From positions 1 to 49,011 of the forward strand of contig CAAGPL010000082.1 in assembly GCA_900771805.1 (NCBI GenBank): a stretch of 49,011 nt of DNA, given 5' to 3'. Source of the stretch: Bacilli bacterium (lineage in GTDB: Bacteria; Bacillota_I; Bacilli_A; RF39; UBA660). The position numbers and the translations under genes were made by a program. The notes under the pieces are model-generated. The model was not told where the DNA came from. It ran no database searches and was given only the letters and a program-made list of their open reading frames with translations. Positions within the stretch are counted from its first letter, which is position 1. The number at the start of each line of letters is the position of its first letter. Below, in pieces: positions 32,381 through 40,530 of the stretch.

Positions 32381-33151
32381 ATGCAAAAATTCACAGATGT
32401 AATTATGGAATTTGTGAATAAAATGGGGTATTTGAGTAGTAAAGATATTGAAGGTATTATTTTTTACGGTAGCAATCAAACTGGATTTGGCAATCAGTTT
32501 TCTGATATTGATTTGCATATTATATTTAATAATAACTTAGAAGAAGAAATAAGAGGTTCAGCACTTATAAATGGTATTAGAATTGAATACTTTGAAAAAA
32601 GATTAGAAAGCATGTATTCAAAAACCTTAAACGAGTTTAAAAATCAAGGAAATGCTGTAGTATCTATGATAGTGTATGGTGATATTATTTTAGATAAAAA
32701 TGGTAAAATTAAAACATTGCAAGATTATATTAAAGCTATACATTCTTTGCCTATGCCATGTCTATCTGAAGAAGAAGCTAAAGAACAGCTGGCAATAATT
32801 AATAATTTCTTTGATGATTTAAAAAATCTAATAGAGCAAAATGACATTTATGCAAACCATGCATATCACTTAGCTTTAGAGAGAATTAAAGACTTTTACT
32901 TTTCTTATTATGGACTACCAGGAGTATCAAGAACAAAAGCACTTAAAACCATGTTAAATGATGATTATAGACACGCAATAAAGAAAGAAAACCCACCAGC
33001 AGAATTTATTGAATTATATTTAAGTTGCTTGGATGAAAATCAAACTCTTCCAAATAAGTTGATCTCATTAGAAAGATTATATAATTATTCAACTAGGGAA
33101 ATAGACTTTGATAAATACAATCATAGAATTGTTCTTTCAAAAAAAAGATAA
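32381..33151 (+). CDS. Nucleotidyltransferase-fold protein
   Basis: 256 residues on the plus strand. The N-terminal domain has the polymerase-beta-type nucleotidyltransferase motif: IIFYGSNQTGFGNQFSDIDL, i.e. GS followed by D-x-D, with a third acidic residue likely in the IRIEYFEKR strand. The C-terminal 130 residues are helical, like the HEPN/KNTase-C partner domain of aminoglycoside nucleotidyltransferases and related toxin or modification enzymes. The substrate cannot be read from sequence. Own promoter, AGGAGG SD and own terminator make it a single-gene unit, cargo-like in context. Confidence 0.82.
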   Translation: MQKFTDVIMEFVNKMGYLSSKDIEGIIFYGSNQTGFGNQFSDIDLHIIFNNNLEEEIRGSALINGIRIEYFEKRLESMYSKTLNEFKNQGNAVVSMIVYGDIILDKNGKIKTLQDYIKAIHSLPMPCLSEEEAKEQLAIINNFFDDLKNLIEQNDIYANHAYHLALERIKDFYFSYYGLPGVSRTKALKTMLNDDYRHAIKKENPPAEFIELYLSCLDENQTLPNKLISLERLYNYSTREIDFDKYNHRIVLSKKR

Positions 33152-33155
33152 AATT

Positions 33156-33187
33156 AGATTAATGCTAAATAAGCATTAATCTTTTTA
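33156..33187 (+). terminator. Intrinsic terminator after the nucleotidyltransferase
   Basis: AGATTAATGC, 7-nt loop, GCATTAATCT, then a T run: a perfect 10-bp stem. It may also act on the convergent minus-strand transcript, because the other strand has an A-rich flank that reads as a T run only weakly. Confidence 0.88.
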
Positions 33188-33191
33188 TATG

Positions 33192-33341
33192 TCAAAATTC
33201 TTTATTTTTATTTATCTTATATATTGTAATAAGTGCTAATATTCCCCTAATTATCGCATATATAACATAAATAATCACAAGCACGGCTAATACCACAAAA
33301 AGTATAACCTTAAATATTTCATTCACATCATTCATATTCAT
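33192..33341 (-). CDS. Small membrane protein
   Basis: A 49-residue ORF starting MNMNDVNEIFKVILFVVLAV with one long hydrophobic segment (residues 10-40) and a basic tail (YKINKNKEF). The SD is weak (a single GG pair at the right distance). It follows the 33362 gene in the same orientation and ends just before the convergent terminator. The consistent hydrophobic composition supports coding, but the start is uncertain. Confidence 0.5.
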   Translation of the reverse strand: MNMNDVNEIFKVILFVVLAVLVIIYVIYAIIRGILALITIYKINKNKEF

Positions 33342-33361
33342 AATCAAACGCCATATATTAT

Positions 33362-33610
33362 TTATTTATCAACAAGTTTCATACCAAGTTTTTTCTTTTT
33401 ATCTCTTATTTTTTCTTCTATCTTATCTTTTTCTTTATTCATCTTTGAAAGTGCATCCAAATTTTCTTCAGTTTGTTCATGCATCATTCTTATAATCTTA
33501 TCGTAATCATAGCCATCATCATTTTTTCTAAAGCAAAATATCAATAAACATATACCACCTAAAGCAGCTATAAAAAAGAATAAAATTGGAATTATTAATT
33601 CTTCTTCCAT
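33362..33610 (-). CDS. Small single-pass membrane protein with coiled coil
   Basis: 82 residues: short acidic start, one membrane helix (about residues 6-27, with Cys), then a heptad-like charged helix (QTEENLDALSKMNKEKDKIE EKIRDKKKK). SD AGGAGG 8 nt upstream, contained in the end of the preceding gene, which it overlaps by 16 nt. Function unknown. Confidence 0.72.
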   Translation of the reverse strand: MEEELIIPILFFFIAALGGICLLIFCFRKNDDGYDYDKIIRMMHEQTEENLDALSKMNKEKDKIEEKIRDKKKKLGMKLVDK

Positions 33611-33870
33611 ACAAACATCCTCCTTAATAATACCAAAATGCTTAACAAAAATAATTGCATTTTCTTTTTAAACAACACTATTCTCATTTTTTTAACCATA
33701 TCTATATATAGAAAATAATCCATTTCATAACGAAGTGTATATTTAAAAAATTCTCTTTTTTGCCACTTTTTTCTTTCATCAATAATTATATAAACACCAT
33801 ATATTATTGACAATATTACCTGTATAATTAACAAAACTACATAAAATCTTACATCATCATTTCCTCTCAC
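33595..33870 (-). CDS. Small membrane protein
   Basis: About 91 residues with an N-terminal membrane helix (FYVVLLIIQVILSIIYGVYI) and a weaker C-terminal hydrophobic segment (MQLFLLSILVLL). The frame is open to GTG 33879; GTG 33870 has better spacing to CGGTGG. It is translationally linked to the next gene, whose SD it encodes. Family not recognised. Confidence 0.55.
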   Translation of the reverse strand: MRGNDDVRFYVVLLIIQVILSIIYGVYIIIDERKKWQKREFFKYTLRYEMDYFLYIDMVKKMRIVLFKKKMQLFLLSILVLLRRMFVWKKN

Positions 33871-33918
33871 ACTAACCACCGTACTCTTAAAAATTATATC
33901 ACATTTTTATTTAATAAT

Positions 33919-34524
33919 TTACTTTTCTATTATTTTTATGTTCTTTTTAAACTTGTTATTGTCAGAATCAAACTCTCCAAGATATGTAGTAAATTGATTT
34001 CCTACCTTTGTTTTATCTTCAATAACATAGTTTCCTTCATTGTCATAAACATAAAATATTTCTTTATTAAATTCATTTAAAGAAACCTTTTTAAATATAA
34101 TTCCATGTTTTAGATAAGACAATAAATCATAGTAGCTTATTAAATCATTAGTCTTGTCATCAATTTTATTTTCATCATCTTTTCTTCCTGCAATAGCATC
34201 TTTCATTCTTTCTATAAGTGTGATTTCTTCCCCAACATTTTCATATAATCTATATATTTTTTTATCTATTTCTTCTAATTCTTTCTCTACTTTTTTTCTT
34301 TGAAATTTAAAAGTACAGTTACTTAAAATCATTTCTTTTTGCATTTCAAGTATCTTAATTTCACTTTCAAATATTTTAATCATATTATGAGAATCTTCAA
34401 TTTGATACCACAAACATAAATCAATAACTTTTTCTGCAAGACTTTCTTCTTTTGATTCATCATCTAACACTTTTATCATCTCTTTTGACTCATCATTTAA
34501 TTCTTTTACCATCTCTTTTTTCAT
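33919..34524 (-). CDS. Coiled-coil protein of unknown function
   Basis: 201 residues. The N-terminus contains a short internal duplication (LNDESKEMIKV and LDDESKEESLA). A long helical region follows (about residues 40-110, EIKILEMQKEMILSNC, KVEKELEEIDKKIYRL), then a small beta-rich C-terminal domain (EIFYVYDNEGNYVIEDKTKV). No membrane segment. It is transcribed from an extended -10 promoter in the divergent region shared with the HTH genes. Function unknown. Confidence 0.72.
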   Translation of the reverse strand: MKKEMVKELNDESKEMIKVLDDESKEESLAEKVIDLCLWYQIEDSHNMIKIFESEIKILEMQKEMILSNCTFKFQRKKVEKELEEIDKKIYRLYENVGEEITLIERMKDAIAGRKDDENKIDDKTNDLISYYDLLSYLKHGIIFKKVSLNEFNKEIFYVYDNEGNYVIEDKTKVGNQFTTYLGEFDSDNNKFKKNIKIIEK

Positions 34525-34560
34525 AATAAAACGTTCCTTTCATAATACTTCTACATAATA

Positions 34561-34570
34561 TTATATCACA
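34561..34570 (-). promoter_or_regulatory. Predicted extended -10 promoter of the coiled-coil gene
   Basis: Minus strand TGATATAAT just upstream of the coiled-coil gene, in the 120-nt region divergent from the double-HTH genes. An operator for those regulators may lie here, but I see no clear palindrome. Confidence 0.5.
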
Positions 34571-34644
34571 TTTTGTGCATATTTAGAGAAGAAAAACAAA
34601 TAATACAAAATAAAATGTAAAAATTATTGTATGGGTGATGTATT

Positions 34645-35091
34645 ATGAATGAAAATAGACTAGAAATTCTAAAGGATGAAATGGATTTAAAATCAAAAGA
34701 AATTGCAAAATTACTTAATGTTTCTGAATCAACTTATTCCGAATGGGAGCATAATAAAATTCCCATTCCAACAAAAAGAATGATAGAGTTAGCTGATTTT
34801 TACAAAGTTAATATAGATTACATACTTAAACTAACAAATAGAAGATTAGAAATAACAAAAACAACAAACTTAAATTTAAAAGAAATTGGTCAAAGACTAT
34901 TAATGATACGAAAAGAATTAAACTATTCACTGCGTGAACTTGGGAATATATTAAATTGCTCATTCTCTGCTTTAGCAAGTTATGAAAGAGGAGAAAAATT
35001 AATAATATCTGAAATATTAATTAATCTATGTGCTATAAGCAAACATTCAATAGATTGGGTATTAGGTAGAACAGAAAACGATAGTATATAG
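34645..35091 (+). CDS. Regulator with two tandem XRE-type HTH domains
   Basis: 148 residues containing two Cro/C1-type HTH domains. The first is at residues 3-60 (LKSKEIAKLLNVSESTYSEW, EHNKIPIPTKRMIELADFYK). The second is at 82-143 (IGQRLLMIRKELNYSLRELG, NILNCSFSALASYERGEKLI), ending SIDWVLGRTE. Both keep the turn and the Y/W-E-x-G/N signature. There is no sensor or catalytic domain, so it may bind paired operators as a compact repressor. SD GGGTGAT. It lies 9 nt before a second gene of the same design. Confidence 0.88.
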   Translation: MNENRLEILKDEMDLKSKEIAKLLNVSESTYSEWEHNKIPIPTKRMIELADFYKVNIDYILKLTNRRLEITKTTNLNLKEIGQRLLMIRKELNYSLRELGNILNCSFSALASYERGEKLIISEILINLCAISKHSIDWVLGRTENDSI

Positions 35092-35100
35092 GGAAATATA

Positions 35101-35523
35101 ATGAAATTTGAAAGACTAAAACAAATAAGAAAAGAAAAGAAATTAACACAAAAGGATGTTGCTAAAATATTAAATGTTGAAAGATCTACATATACTGGAT
35201 GGGAAAATGGAAAAGACACAATTCCATTAAAAAAACTAATTAAATTATGTAATTATTACAAATGCTCAATTGATTACATTATGAATATTACGAATAATAA
35301 TATTTTTATTTCTTATCAAGACAGTTCTATTATTGTTGGAAAAAATTTAAAAAAAATGAGAATCGAAAAATTGCTTAAACAAAAAGATATTTATTCTTTT
35401 CTAAACATTTCCTCCTCAAGCTATTCATCATATGAAACAGGCAATATTTTAATTCAAACTGAATCAATTTATAAAATTGCAAAAAAGTATAATTATAGTG
35501 TTGATAAATTATTAAAAAAATAA
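35101..35523 (+). CDS. Second regulator with two tandem XRE-type HTH domains
   Basis: 140 residues with HTH 1 at 3-60 (LKQIRKEKKLTQKDVAKILN, VERSTYTGWENGKDTIPLKK) and HTH 2 at about 82-139 (LKKMRIEKLLKQKDIYSFLN, ISSSSYSSYETGNILIQTES). Both domains end with the SIDYIM / SVDKLL type helix. It is a paralogue of the preceding gene at the level of architecture, though the sequences are quite diverged. SD GGGAAATATA. The transcript ends in the bidirectional terminator at 35519. Confidence 0.87.
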   Translation: MKFERLKQIRKEKKLTQKDVAKILNVERSTYTGWENGKDTIPLKKLIKLCNYYKCSIDYIMNITNNNIFISYQDSSIIVGKNLKKMRIEKLLKQKDIYSFLNISSSSYSSYETGNILIQTESIYKIAKKYNYSVDKLLKK

Positions 35524-35541
35524 CATTTCTGTTATTTTTTT
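35517..35541. terminator. Bidirectional terminator between HTH genes and tyrosyl-tRNA synthetase
   Basis: AATAACA, 4-nt loop, TGTTATT with A and T runs on both sides, so it can end both the plus-strand HTH transcript and the minus-strand synthetase transcript. Confidence 0.78.
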
Positions 35542-36736
35542 ATTTTAAAATTATCTTTTTGAATTGCTTTTTGCCCTTCTGAATTACCAATGCATTATTT
35601 TCAAAAACATCAATAGTAATCTGTTTAGTTACATCATTTTCTTTACTACCATTTATACTTATACCATTTTGCTCTATCATTCTTCTTCCTTCAGATTTAG
35701 ATGGAACAATTTTTGTTAAAACTAATAAATCAGTTAGTAAGATACCATTTTCAACTAAAGATTTATCTATTTCTACTTCTTCAATATTTTCTGGAATGCC
35801 ACCATTTGCAACAGTTGAATACCTTTTTTCTGCAAGTGAAATAAATTCTTCACCATGATACATTTTAATTATCTCTCTTGCATATACCTTATGAGCTTCT
35901 ACTACATCTTCCTTCATTATTTTTTCAATATCATCAAGATTTAAATCAGTTGTCAATTTAAAATAATTCATTAATACATCATCAGGTATTCTCATTGCTT
36001 TTTCATACATTACTTCTGCAGGTTCATCAACACCAATATAATTTCCAAGTGATTTGCTCATCTTTTCTTTACCATCTAGTCCAACCAACAATGGAAAGCA
36101 CATAACATCTTGTGGTTCTTGTCCATAATCACGCTGTAGTTCTCTACCTACTAATAAATTAAATGTTTGGTCTGTTCCACCTATTTCAATATCTGCATGT
36201 AACGCAACTGAATCATATCCTTGCATCAACGGATATAAAAATTCATGTATTCCTATTGGAATATTATTTTTAAATCTATTGTTAAAATCATCTCTTTCTA
36301 AGATTCTTGCAACAGTATATTTTCCAGTTAAATTAATCACATCTTCAAAAGACATTTTTGCTAACCATTCAGAATTATAAGCTATTCTTATCTTTTTTGG
36401 ATCTAGTATTTTAGCAACTTGCTTAAAATATGTCTCTCCATTTTTTCTAGTTTCTTCAAAACTTAGTGATGGCCTTGTTTTTGATTTACCAGATGGATCT
36501 CCAATCATTGCAGTAAAATCTCCAATAACAAAAACAATCTCATGCCCTAATTCTTGCAATATTTTTAATGCTCTAAGTGGTACTGTATGTCCTAAATGTA
36601 AATCTGGTCTAGACGGATCAGCACCGAATTTTACAACCAATTTCTTACCACTATTTAATTTTTTAATTAAAGTATCTTTATTATGAACTTCTACAGTTCT
36701 TCTTAATATTAAATCTATTTGGTCTTTTTTATTCAT
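35540..36736 (-). CDS. tyrS: Tyrosyl-tRNA synthetase, T-box controlled copy
   Basis: Class I synthetase charging tRNA-Tyr. It has the HIGH-type motif HLGH (LHLGHTVPLRAL), GDFTAMIGDPSGKSKTRP, the tyrosine pocket region YPLMQGYDSVAL, GGTDQTFNLLVGRE and KMSKS (KEKMSKSLGNY). A C-terminal S4-like RNA-binding domain is present (SEGRRMIEQNGISINGS). It belongs to the TyrZ-like rather than the B. subtilis TyrS-like branch by its motifs. ATG 36736 is chosen (GGAGG 7 nt upstream) over ATG 36742 (1 nt). Regulated by the T-box at 36745-36980. It is one of two TyrRS genes in tandem here. Confidence 0.95.
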   Translation of the reverse strand: MNKKDQIDLILRRTVEVHNKDTLIKKLNSGKKLVVKFGADPSRPDLHLGHTVPLRALKILQELGHEIVFVIGDFTAMIGDPSGKSKTRPSLSFEETRKNGETYFKQVAKILDPKKIRIAYNSEWLAKMSFEDVINLTGKYTVARILERDDFNNRFKNNIPIGIHEFLYPLMQGYDSVALHADIEIGGTDQTFNLLVGRELQRDYGQEPQDVMCFPLLVGLDGKEKMSKSLGNYIGVDEPAEVMYEKAMRIPDDVLMNYFKLTTDLNLDDIEKIMKEDVVEAHKVYAREIIKMYHGEEFISLAEKRYSTVANGGIPENIEEVEIDKSLVENGILLTDLLVLTKIVPSKSEGRRMIEQNGISINGSKENDVTKQITIDVFENNALVIQKGKKQFKKIILK

Positions 36737-36744
36737 AATCATTC

Positions 36745-36980
36745 CTCCTTCTAAAAAAACCGCGATAATTTCTATCCCATAAGGACGAATTATCGCGGTA
36801 CCACCTTAATTTATGATTAATAATCATACACTCAAAGTTATAAAGTAACTAACTAATAAACTCATAATGTGTAATTCGATTGTATTATATGTTTAATTTC
36901 ACCAAACTTAAACTCTCTAAAATATAACTAACACAATCTACTCTATCATTAATCAACATTCATTTAATATAAGACAATTA
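36745..36980 (-). promoter_or_regulatory. T-box riboswitch (tyrosine)
   Basis: tRNA-sensing leader of the synthetase gene. The T-box core AAGGTGGTACCGCG (36796-36809 region) is present and carries the UGGU that pairs with the tRNA acceptor end. The terminator arm CCGCGATAATT (36760-36770) pairs with AATTATCGCGG (36788-36798) and is followed by seven T. A candidate specifier codon UAC (Tyr) is at 36873-36871 in the context GAAUUACACA. A -10 TATAAT with upstream TG (36982-36990) starts the leader. Uncharged tRNA-Tyr should switch the gene on. Confidence 0.92.
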
Positions 36981-36981
36981 T

Positions 36982-36990
36982 ATTATATCA
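36982..36990 (-). promoter_or_regulatory. Promoter of the T-box leader
   Basis: Minus strand extended -10 TGATATAAT, with a GTGCAA near the -35 position at 17 nt. It lies directly after the stop of the upstream synthetase, so the T-box gene is independently expressed. Confidence 0.6.
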
Positions 36991-37019
36991 TATAACTATC
37001 TTTTTTGCACTATTTTCGA

Positions 37020-38270
37020 TTATTTTTTAATTAAAGTTTTCTTTACTTCTTGATTTTGTGCTAATCTAAACATATTACCTTTACCAACTTGAATAATTGT
37101 TCCATCAATAGGTTTAAAAGCCAAATCTTCAAATCTTTCACCATTTAATTTTACTGCACCTTGTTGAATCAATCTTCTAACTTCACTTTTTGACTTATAC
37201 TTTCCTGTAGAAAAGATGCAATCTATTAATGAATATAATTCATTTTCATCAACTAAACTACTATCATAATTTATAATTGGTAATTCAATGTTATTTACAT
37301 CCTTTTTTTGATATATTGCTTGAAAACTAGCTTCAGCTTCTTTTAACTCTTCCTCTGTATGATATAAAGATACAATACTTCTTGCTAAATGCATTTTAAT
37401 ATCTCTTGGATTTACTTCACCATTTTGTAATAGTTTTTGAATTGAATTTATTTTATCAGGATGTAAGTCTGTTGTTAAATTATAATAATTAATTATTAAA
37501 TCATCTGGAACTCGCATAACTTTTTCATACATAGTTTTTGCATCTTCATCAACACCAATATAGTTACCAAGTGATTTACTCATTTTTTCTTTTCCATCAA
37601 GCCCAACTAACAATGGAACAAATAAAGCAACTTGTTGTGGTTTATTAAAGTATTTTTGAATGTTTCTTCCCAATAAAATATTAAAGGTTTGGTCTGTTCC
37701 ACCCATCTCTATATCGGAATTAACAACAACAGAATCATAAGCCTGCATTAATGGATAAATGAATTCATGTAATGAAATAGGTTTATGAGAATCAAATCTA
37801 TTTTTGAAATCATCTCTTTCAAGCATTCTTGCTACAGTAATATTACTACATAAATTTAAAACTTCAGAAAAAGATATTTTATTATACCATTCACTATTAA
37901 AATGAATTTCTGTTTTAGATTTATCTATAATTTTAAATATTTGTTCAAAATAAGTTTTAGCATTTGCCTCAACTTGTTCTTTAGTAAGTTGATTACGAGT
38001 TTTTGATTTACCTGTTGGATCACCAATTGCACCTGTAAAATCGCCAATAATTATAACAGCTTTATGGCCTAAATCTTGTAATTGTTTTATTTTTCTTAAT
38101 GATACAGCATGTCCAAGATGTATATCTGGCGAAGATGGGTCCATACCAAATTTAATTCTTAATGTTCTTCCCTCATCATAAACTTCTTCAACTTTTTCTC
38201 TGATAGCTTGTTCGTCTGCATCAGTAATTCCTTTTAATAAATATTTAATTGTTTCTTCTTTGTTAAACAT
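37020..38270 (-). CDS. Second tyrosyl-tRNA synthetase, last gene of the 38-49 kb operon
   Basis: 416 residues with all TyrRS motifs: HLGH (DIHLGHAVSLRKI), GDFTGAIGDPTGKSKTRNQL, YPLMQAYDSVVV, GGTDQTFNILLGR, KMSKSLGNY and a C-terminal S4 domain (SEVRRLIQQGAVKLNGERF). It is clearly homologous to, but diverged from, the T-box-controlled copy next door. It differs in pocket-flanking residues (Q/A for Q/G, V for A). SD GGGGGG. It lies 12 nt after the kinase-like gene, so it is cotranscribed with the carbamoyltransferase-type cluster. It could be the housekeeping enzyme or an inhibitor-insensitive copy. Confidence 0.94.
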   Translation of the reverse strand: MFNKEETIKYLLKGITDADEQAIREKVEEVYDEGRTLRIKFGMDPSSPDIHLGHAVSLRKIKQLQDLGHKAVIIIGDFTGAIGDPTGKSKTRNQLTKEQVEANAKTYFEQIFKIIDKSKTEIHFNSEWYNKISFSEVLNLCSNITVARMLERDDFKNRFDSHKPISLHEFIYPLMQAYDSVVVNSDIEMGGTDQTFNILLGRNIQKYFNKPQQVALFVPLLVGLDGKEKMSKSLGNYIGVDEDAKTMYEKVMRVPDDLIINYYNLTTDLHPDKINSIQKLLQNGEVNPRDIKMHLARSIVSLYHTEEELKEAEASFQAIYQKKDVNNIELPIINYDSSLVDENELYSLIDCIFSTGKYKSKSEVRRLIQQGAVKLNGERFEDLAFKPIDGTIIQVGKGNMFRLAQNQEVKKTLIKK

Positions 38271-38282
38271 AAAATTCCCCCC

Positions 38283-39560
38283 TTAACGAAAATTTGTGTT
38301 ATTATAACACCTAATCTTATTTTTGTCAAATTTATCATTTATATTATCATTTAATGTATGGCTAGAATTGCCAATATTCATTAAATACTCACCTATTTTT
38401 TCAATATCTAATTTTGAATTTGTAAAAGTTGGATAGATAATTTTGAAAATTATCTCCAATTTGTTTTTCAATCTTTCATAAAAACATTTTATATCATTGT
38501 TAAAACAATAATAAATTAATTTACTATTGAAATTATCATTCGAGTTTACAGAATCAATAGAATAAAGTAAAACTGGTAATAATGCCAAATCTAATCTTAA
38601 TTTTTTTTGATATGCTTGAATAATAGTATCATTAAATAACACTAGAATTCTTTCATATAGCTTTTGATTTGTCTTTCTAATTGCATAAAATGTCATATCC
38701 ATTATTGCATCCATATTAAAATCAAACAAATCCGAAATAATTGATGCCATATCAATAGGTAATAAGCAATAATTGTCATATTTAATGTTTGTTTTTTGCT
38801 CCGCAATCAAAACTATTTCCATGATTTTTTTCCTTAGTTCTAAATCATTTCCAGAATACCCTAATATTTCTTTAAAATCAGACTCATAAGTATTTAATTG
38901 TGGTTCTATACCATTTTGTATTTCCAAATTGTCTACTACATTTTTTATTAAATTCAAATCATACAAATAGCTCCAATTAATAAATAAATTCGTCCTATAA
39001 AGCAAATTAAAATGTTGTACTTTTTCAAAAAAATTAGCATTTTCAAAATCAAATAAATAAATTTTTTGTTCTTCTCTAGAAACAACCATATTTCTAGGAC
39101 AGAAACCTGGATATTCAATTCCTAATTCACATAATAATTTTAACATTTTCTCAAAATCATCTATTGTAAAACATGATTCATCTTGTGAATATAAATATTC
39201 TTGTAATGTATTTCCCTTATAATTAGTTACAATATAATAATTTCCGTCAACACTATACAACTTAGGTTCAATAACCTCAAGTTGAAAATTATTAACCTTT
39301 TTACCAGTTATTAATTTAGAAGCTTGCAAAGTTTTAGACATTTCAATTTTTGATTTCTTAGGACTCATATACTTTATAAGATATTCGATATTTCTATATC
39401 TAAAAATTCTAAATCTATTTTTTACATCTAATAACTCAGAATTATGAAAGAAATCATATGCTGGTTCTTTGTATGCGATCCTTATTGCTTCTTCAAAATT
39501 ATCTGCTTCAATAGTATTAATATCATTACTTCTATTTAATGCACTATATAACTTATTCAT
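38283..39560 (-). CDS. Kinase-fold protein lacking the catalytic Asp (possible pseudokinase)
   Basis: About 425 residues. Residues 50-210 resemble a protein-kinase/aminoglycoside-kinase fold: a lobe with RYRNIEYLIKYMSPKKSKIE (putative ATP Lys), hinge YYIVTNYKGNTLQEYL, then IEYPGFCPRNMVVSREE and IYLFDFENANFF. The catalytic-loop position normally H-G-D-x-x-x-x-N reads Y-P-G-F-C-P-R-N, so the catalytic Asp is Gly, while the metal Asp (FDFEN) is kept. The C-terminal half is helical with no known domain. ATG at 39560 is favoured; upstream ATGs overlap the ROK gene further. Partner or regulator of the active kinase nearby is possible. Confidence 0.65.
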   Translation of the reverse strand: MNKLYSALNRSNDINTIEADNFEEAIRIAYKEPAYDFFHNSELLDVKNRFRIFRYRNIEYLIKYMSPKKSKIEMSKTLQASKLITGKKVNNFQLEVIEPKLYSVDGNYYIVTNYKGNTLQEYLYSQDESCFTIDDFEKMLKLLCELGIEYPGFCPRNMVVSREEQKIYLFDFENANFFEKVQHFNLLYRTNLFINWSYLYDLNLIKNVVDNLEIQNGIEPQLNTYESDFKEILGYSGNDLELRKKIMEIVLIAEQKTNIKYDNYCLLPIDMASIISDLFDFNMDAIMDMTFYAIRKTNQKLYERILVLFNDTIIQAYQKKLRLDLALLPVLLYSIDSVNSNDNFNSKLIYYCFNNDIKCFYERLKNKLEIIFKIIYPTFTNSKLDIEKIGEYLMNIGNSSHTLNDNINDKFDKNKIRCYNNTNFR

Positions 39561-40530
39561 TGTCATCATCTTTTAAAAATTCATTCATAAATGCTGCACC
39601 AATCATTCCAGCACTATTACCAAGTTTTGCTTGAATAACATTAACCGGTGGAGTACATTTGTAGCCATAATTTCGTTCAGCAATATACGCATTAATTTTT
39701 TCAAATAAAAAATCACCCGCTTCTGAAATTCCGCCACCAATTATTATTACTTCAGGTCTAAAACAATTGCATATATTTAATATGCCCTCGCTTAAATATT
39801 TTACATATTTATTAATTACATTATTAGCTGACTTATCACCCAATTTAGCATAAGTAAAAGCTAAGGCTCCATCAACATTTTCAATTTCTCCATAAACATG
39901 ATTCCACATCAAAGAGTTTTTATTATATAACAATTCCTCTTTTGTATATCTAATTAATGCTTTTGCAGACGCATAAGCCTCAAAGCAACCTTGTCTGCCA
40001 CAAGTACATAATTCACCATCCATCATTAATAATGAATGTCCAATTTCTCCACCTTTATCACCATTTCCTTCAAACAATTTTCCATTTATAACAATTCCAG
40101 CACCTATTCCTGTTCCTATTGTCATAACAACGGCATTTTTATATTTCACACCTGCTCCAAACATCATTTCACTTATACAAGCAGATCTTGAATCATTACA
40201 AATTTTCATAGGGATGTTTATTCCTTTTTCTTTCAATAATTCAATTATAGGAACATTATTCCATGATAAGTTTCCAGAGAATTCAGCCAAACCTTTTTTT
40301 CTATTAACAATTCCAGGTATTCCTAATCCAATAAATGATGGAGTTACATCATTTATACTTTTGTTTTTTTCTAACAAATAATTTATTAAATTATATAAAT
40401 TATCAACAACACTAATTTTTTCATTATTATTAAAAGTTGGAACTTTAGTAGAAAATAAAATATTTCCTTTGTTATCTATAATACCACCTTTTATAAAAGT
40501 ACCACCTACATCTATACCTATTCTATTCAT
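39553..40530 (-). CDS. ROK-family sugar kinase
   Basis: 325 residues. ATP-binding start IGIDVGGTFIKGGIIDNKGN, substrate loop ICNDSRSACISEMMFGAG with the catalytic Asp, GTGIGAGIVINGKLFEG, EIGHSLL, and the ROK zinc motif CTCGRQGCFEAYAS followed by IIIGGGISEAG. All these are typical of a glucokinase/ROK hexose or aminohexose kinase, and the zinc-containing subclass is catalytically competent. It overlaps both kinase-fold neighbours (8 nt each), so it is firmly part of the operon. It likely phosphorylates a sugar precursor or intermediate; the exact sugar is unknown. Confidence 0.93.
   Translation of the reverse strand: MNRIGIDVGGTFIKGGIIDNKGNILFSTKVPTFNNNEKISVVDNLYNLINYLLEKNKSINDVTPSFIGLGIPGIVNRKKGLAEFSGNLSWNNVPIIELLKEKGINIPMKICNDSRSACISEMMFGAGVKYKNAVVMTIGTGIGAGIVINGKLFEGNGDKGGEIGHSLLMMDGELCTCGRQGCFEAYASAKALIRYTKEELLYNKNSLMWNHVYGEIENVDGALAFTYAKLGDKSANNVINKYVKYLSEGILNICNCFRPEVIIIGGGISEAGDFLFEKINAYIAERNYGYKCTPPVNVIQAKLGNSAGMIGAAFMNEFLKDDDNE

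Noticed and set aside
33840..33870. Tiny ORF MMM-stop behind GAGAGG near the 33595 gene
   Set aside because: Three ATG codons followed by a stop is most likely a chance product of the ATGATGATG run.
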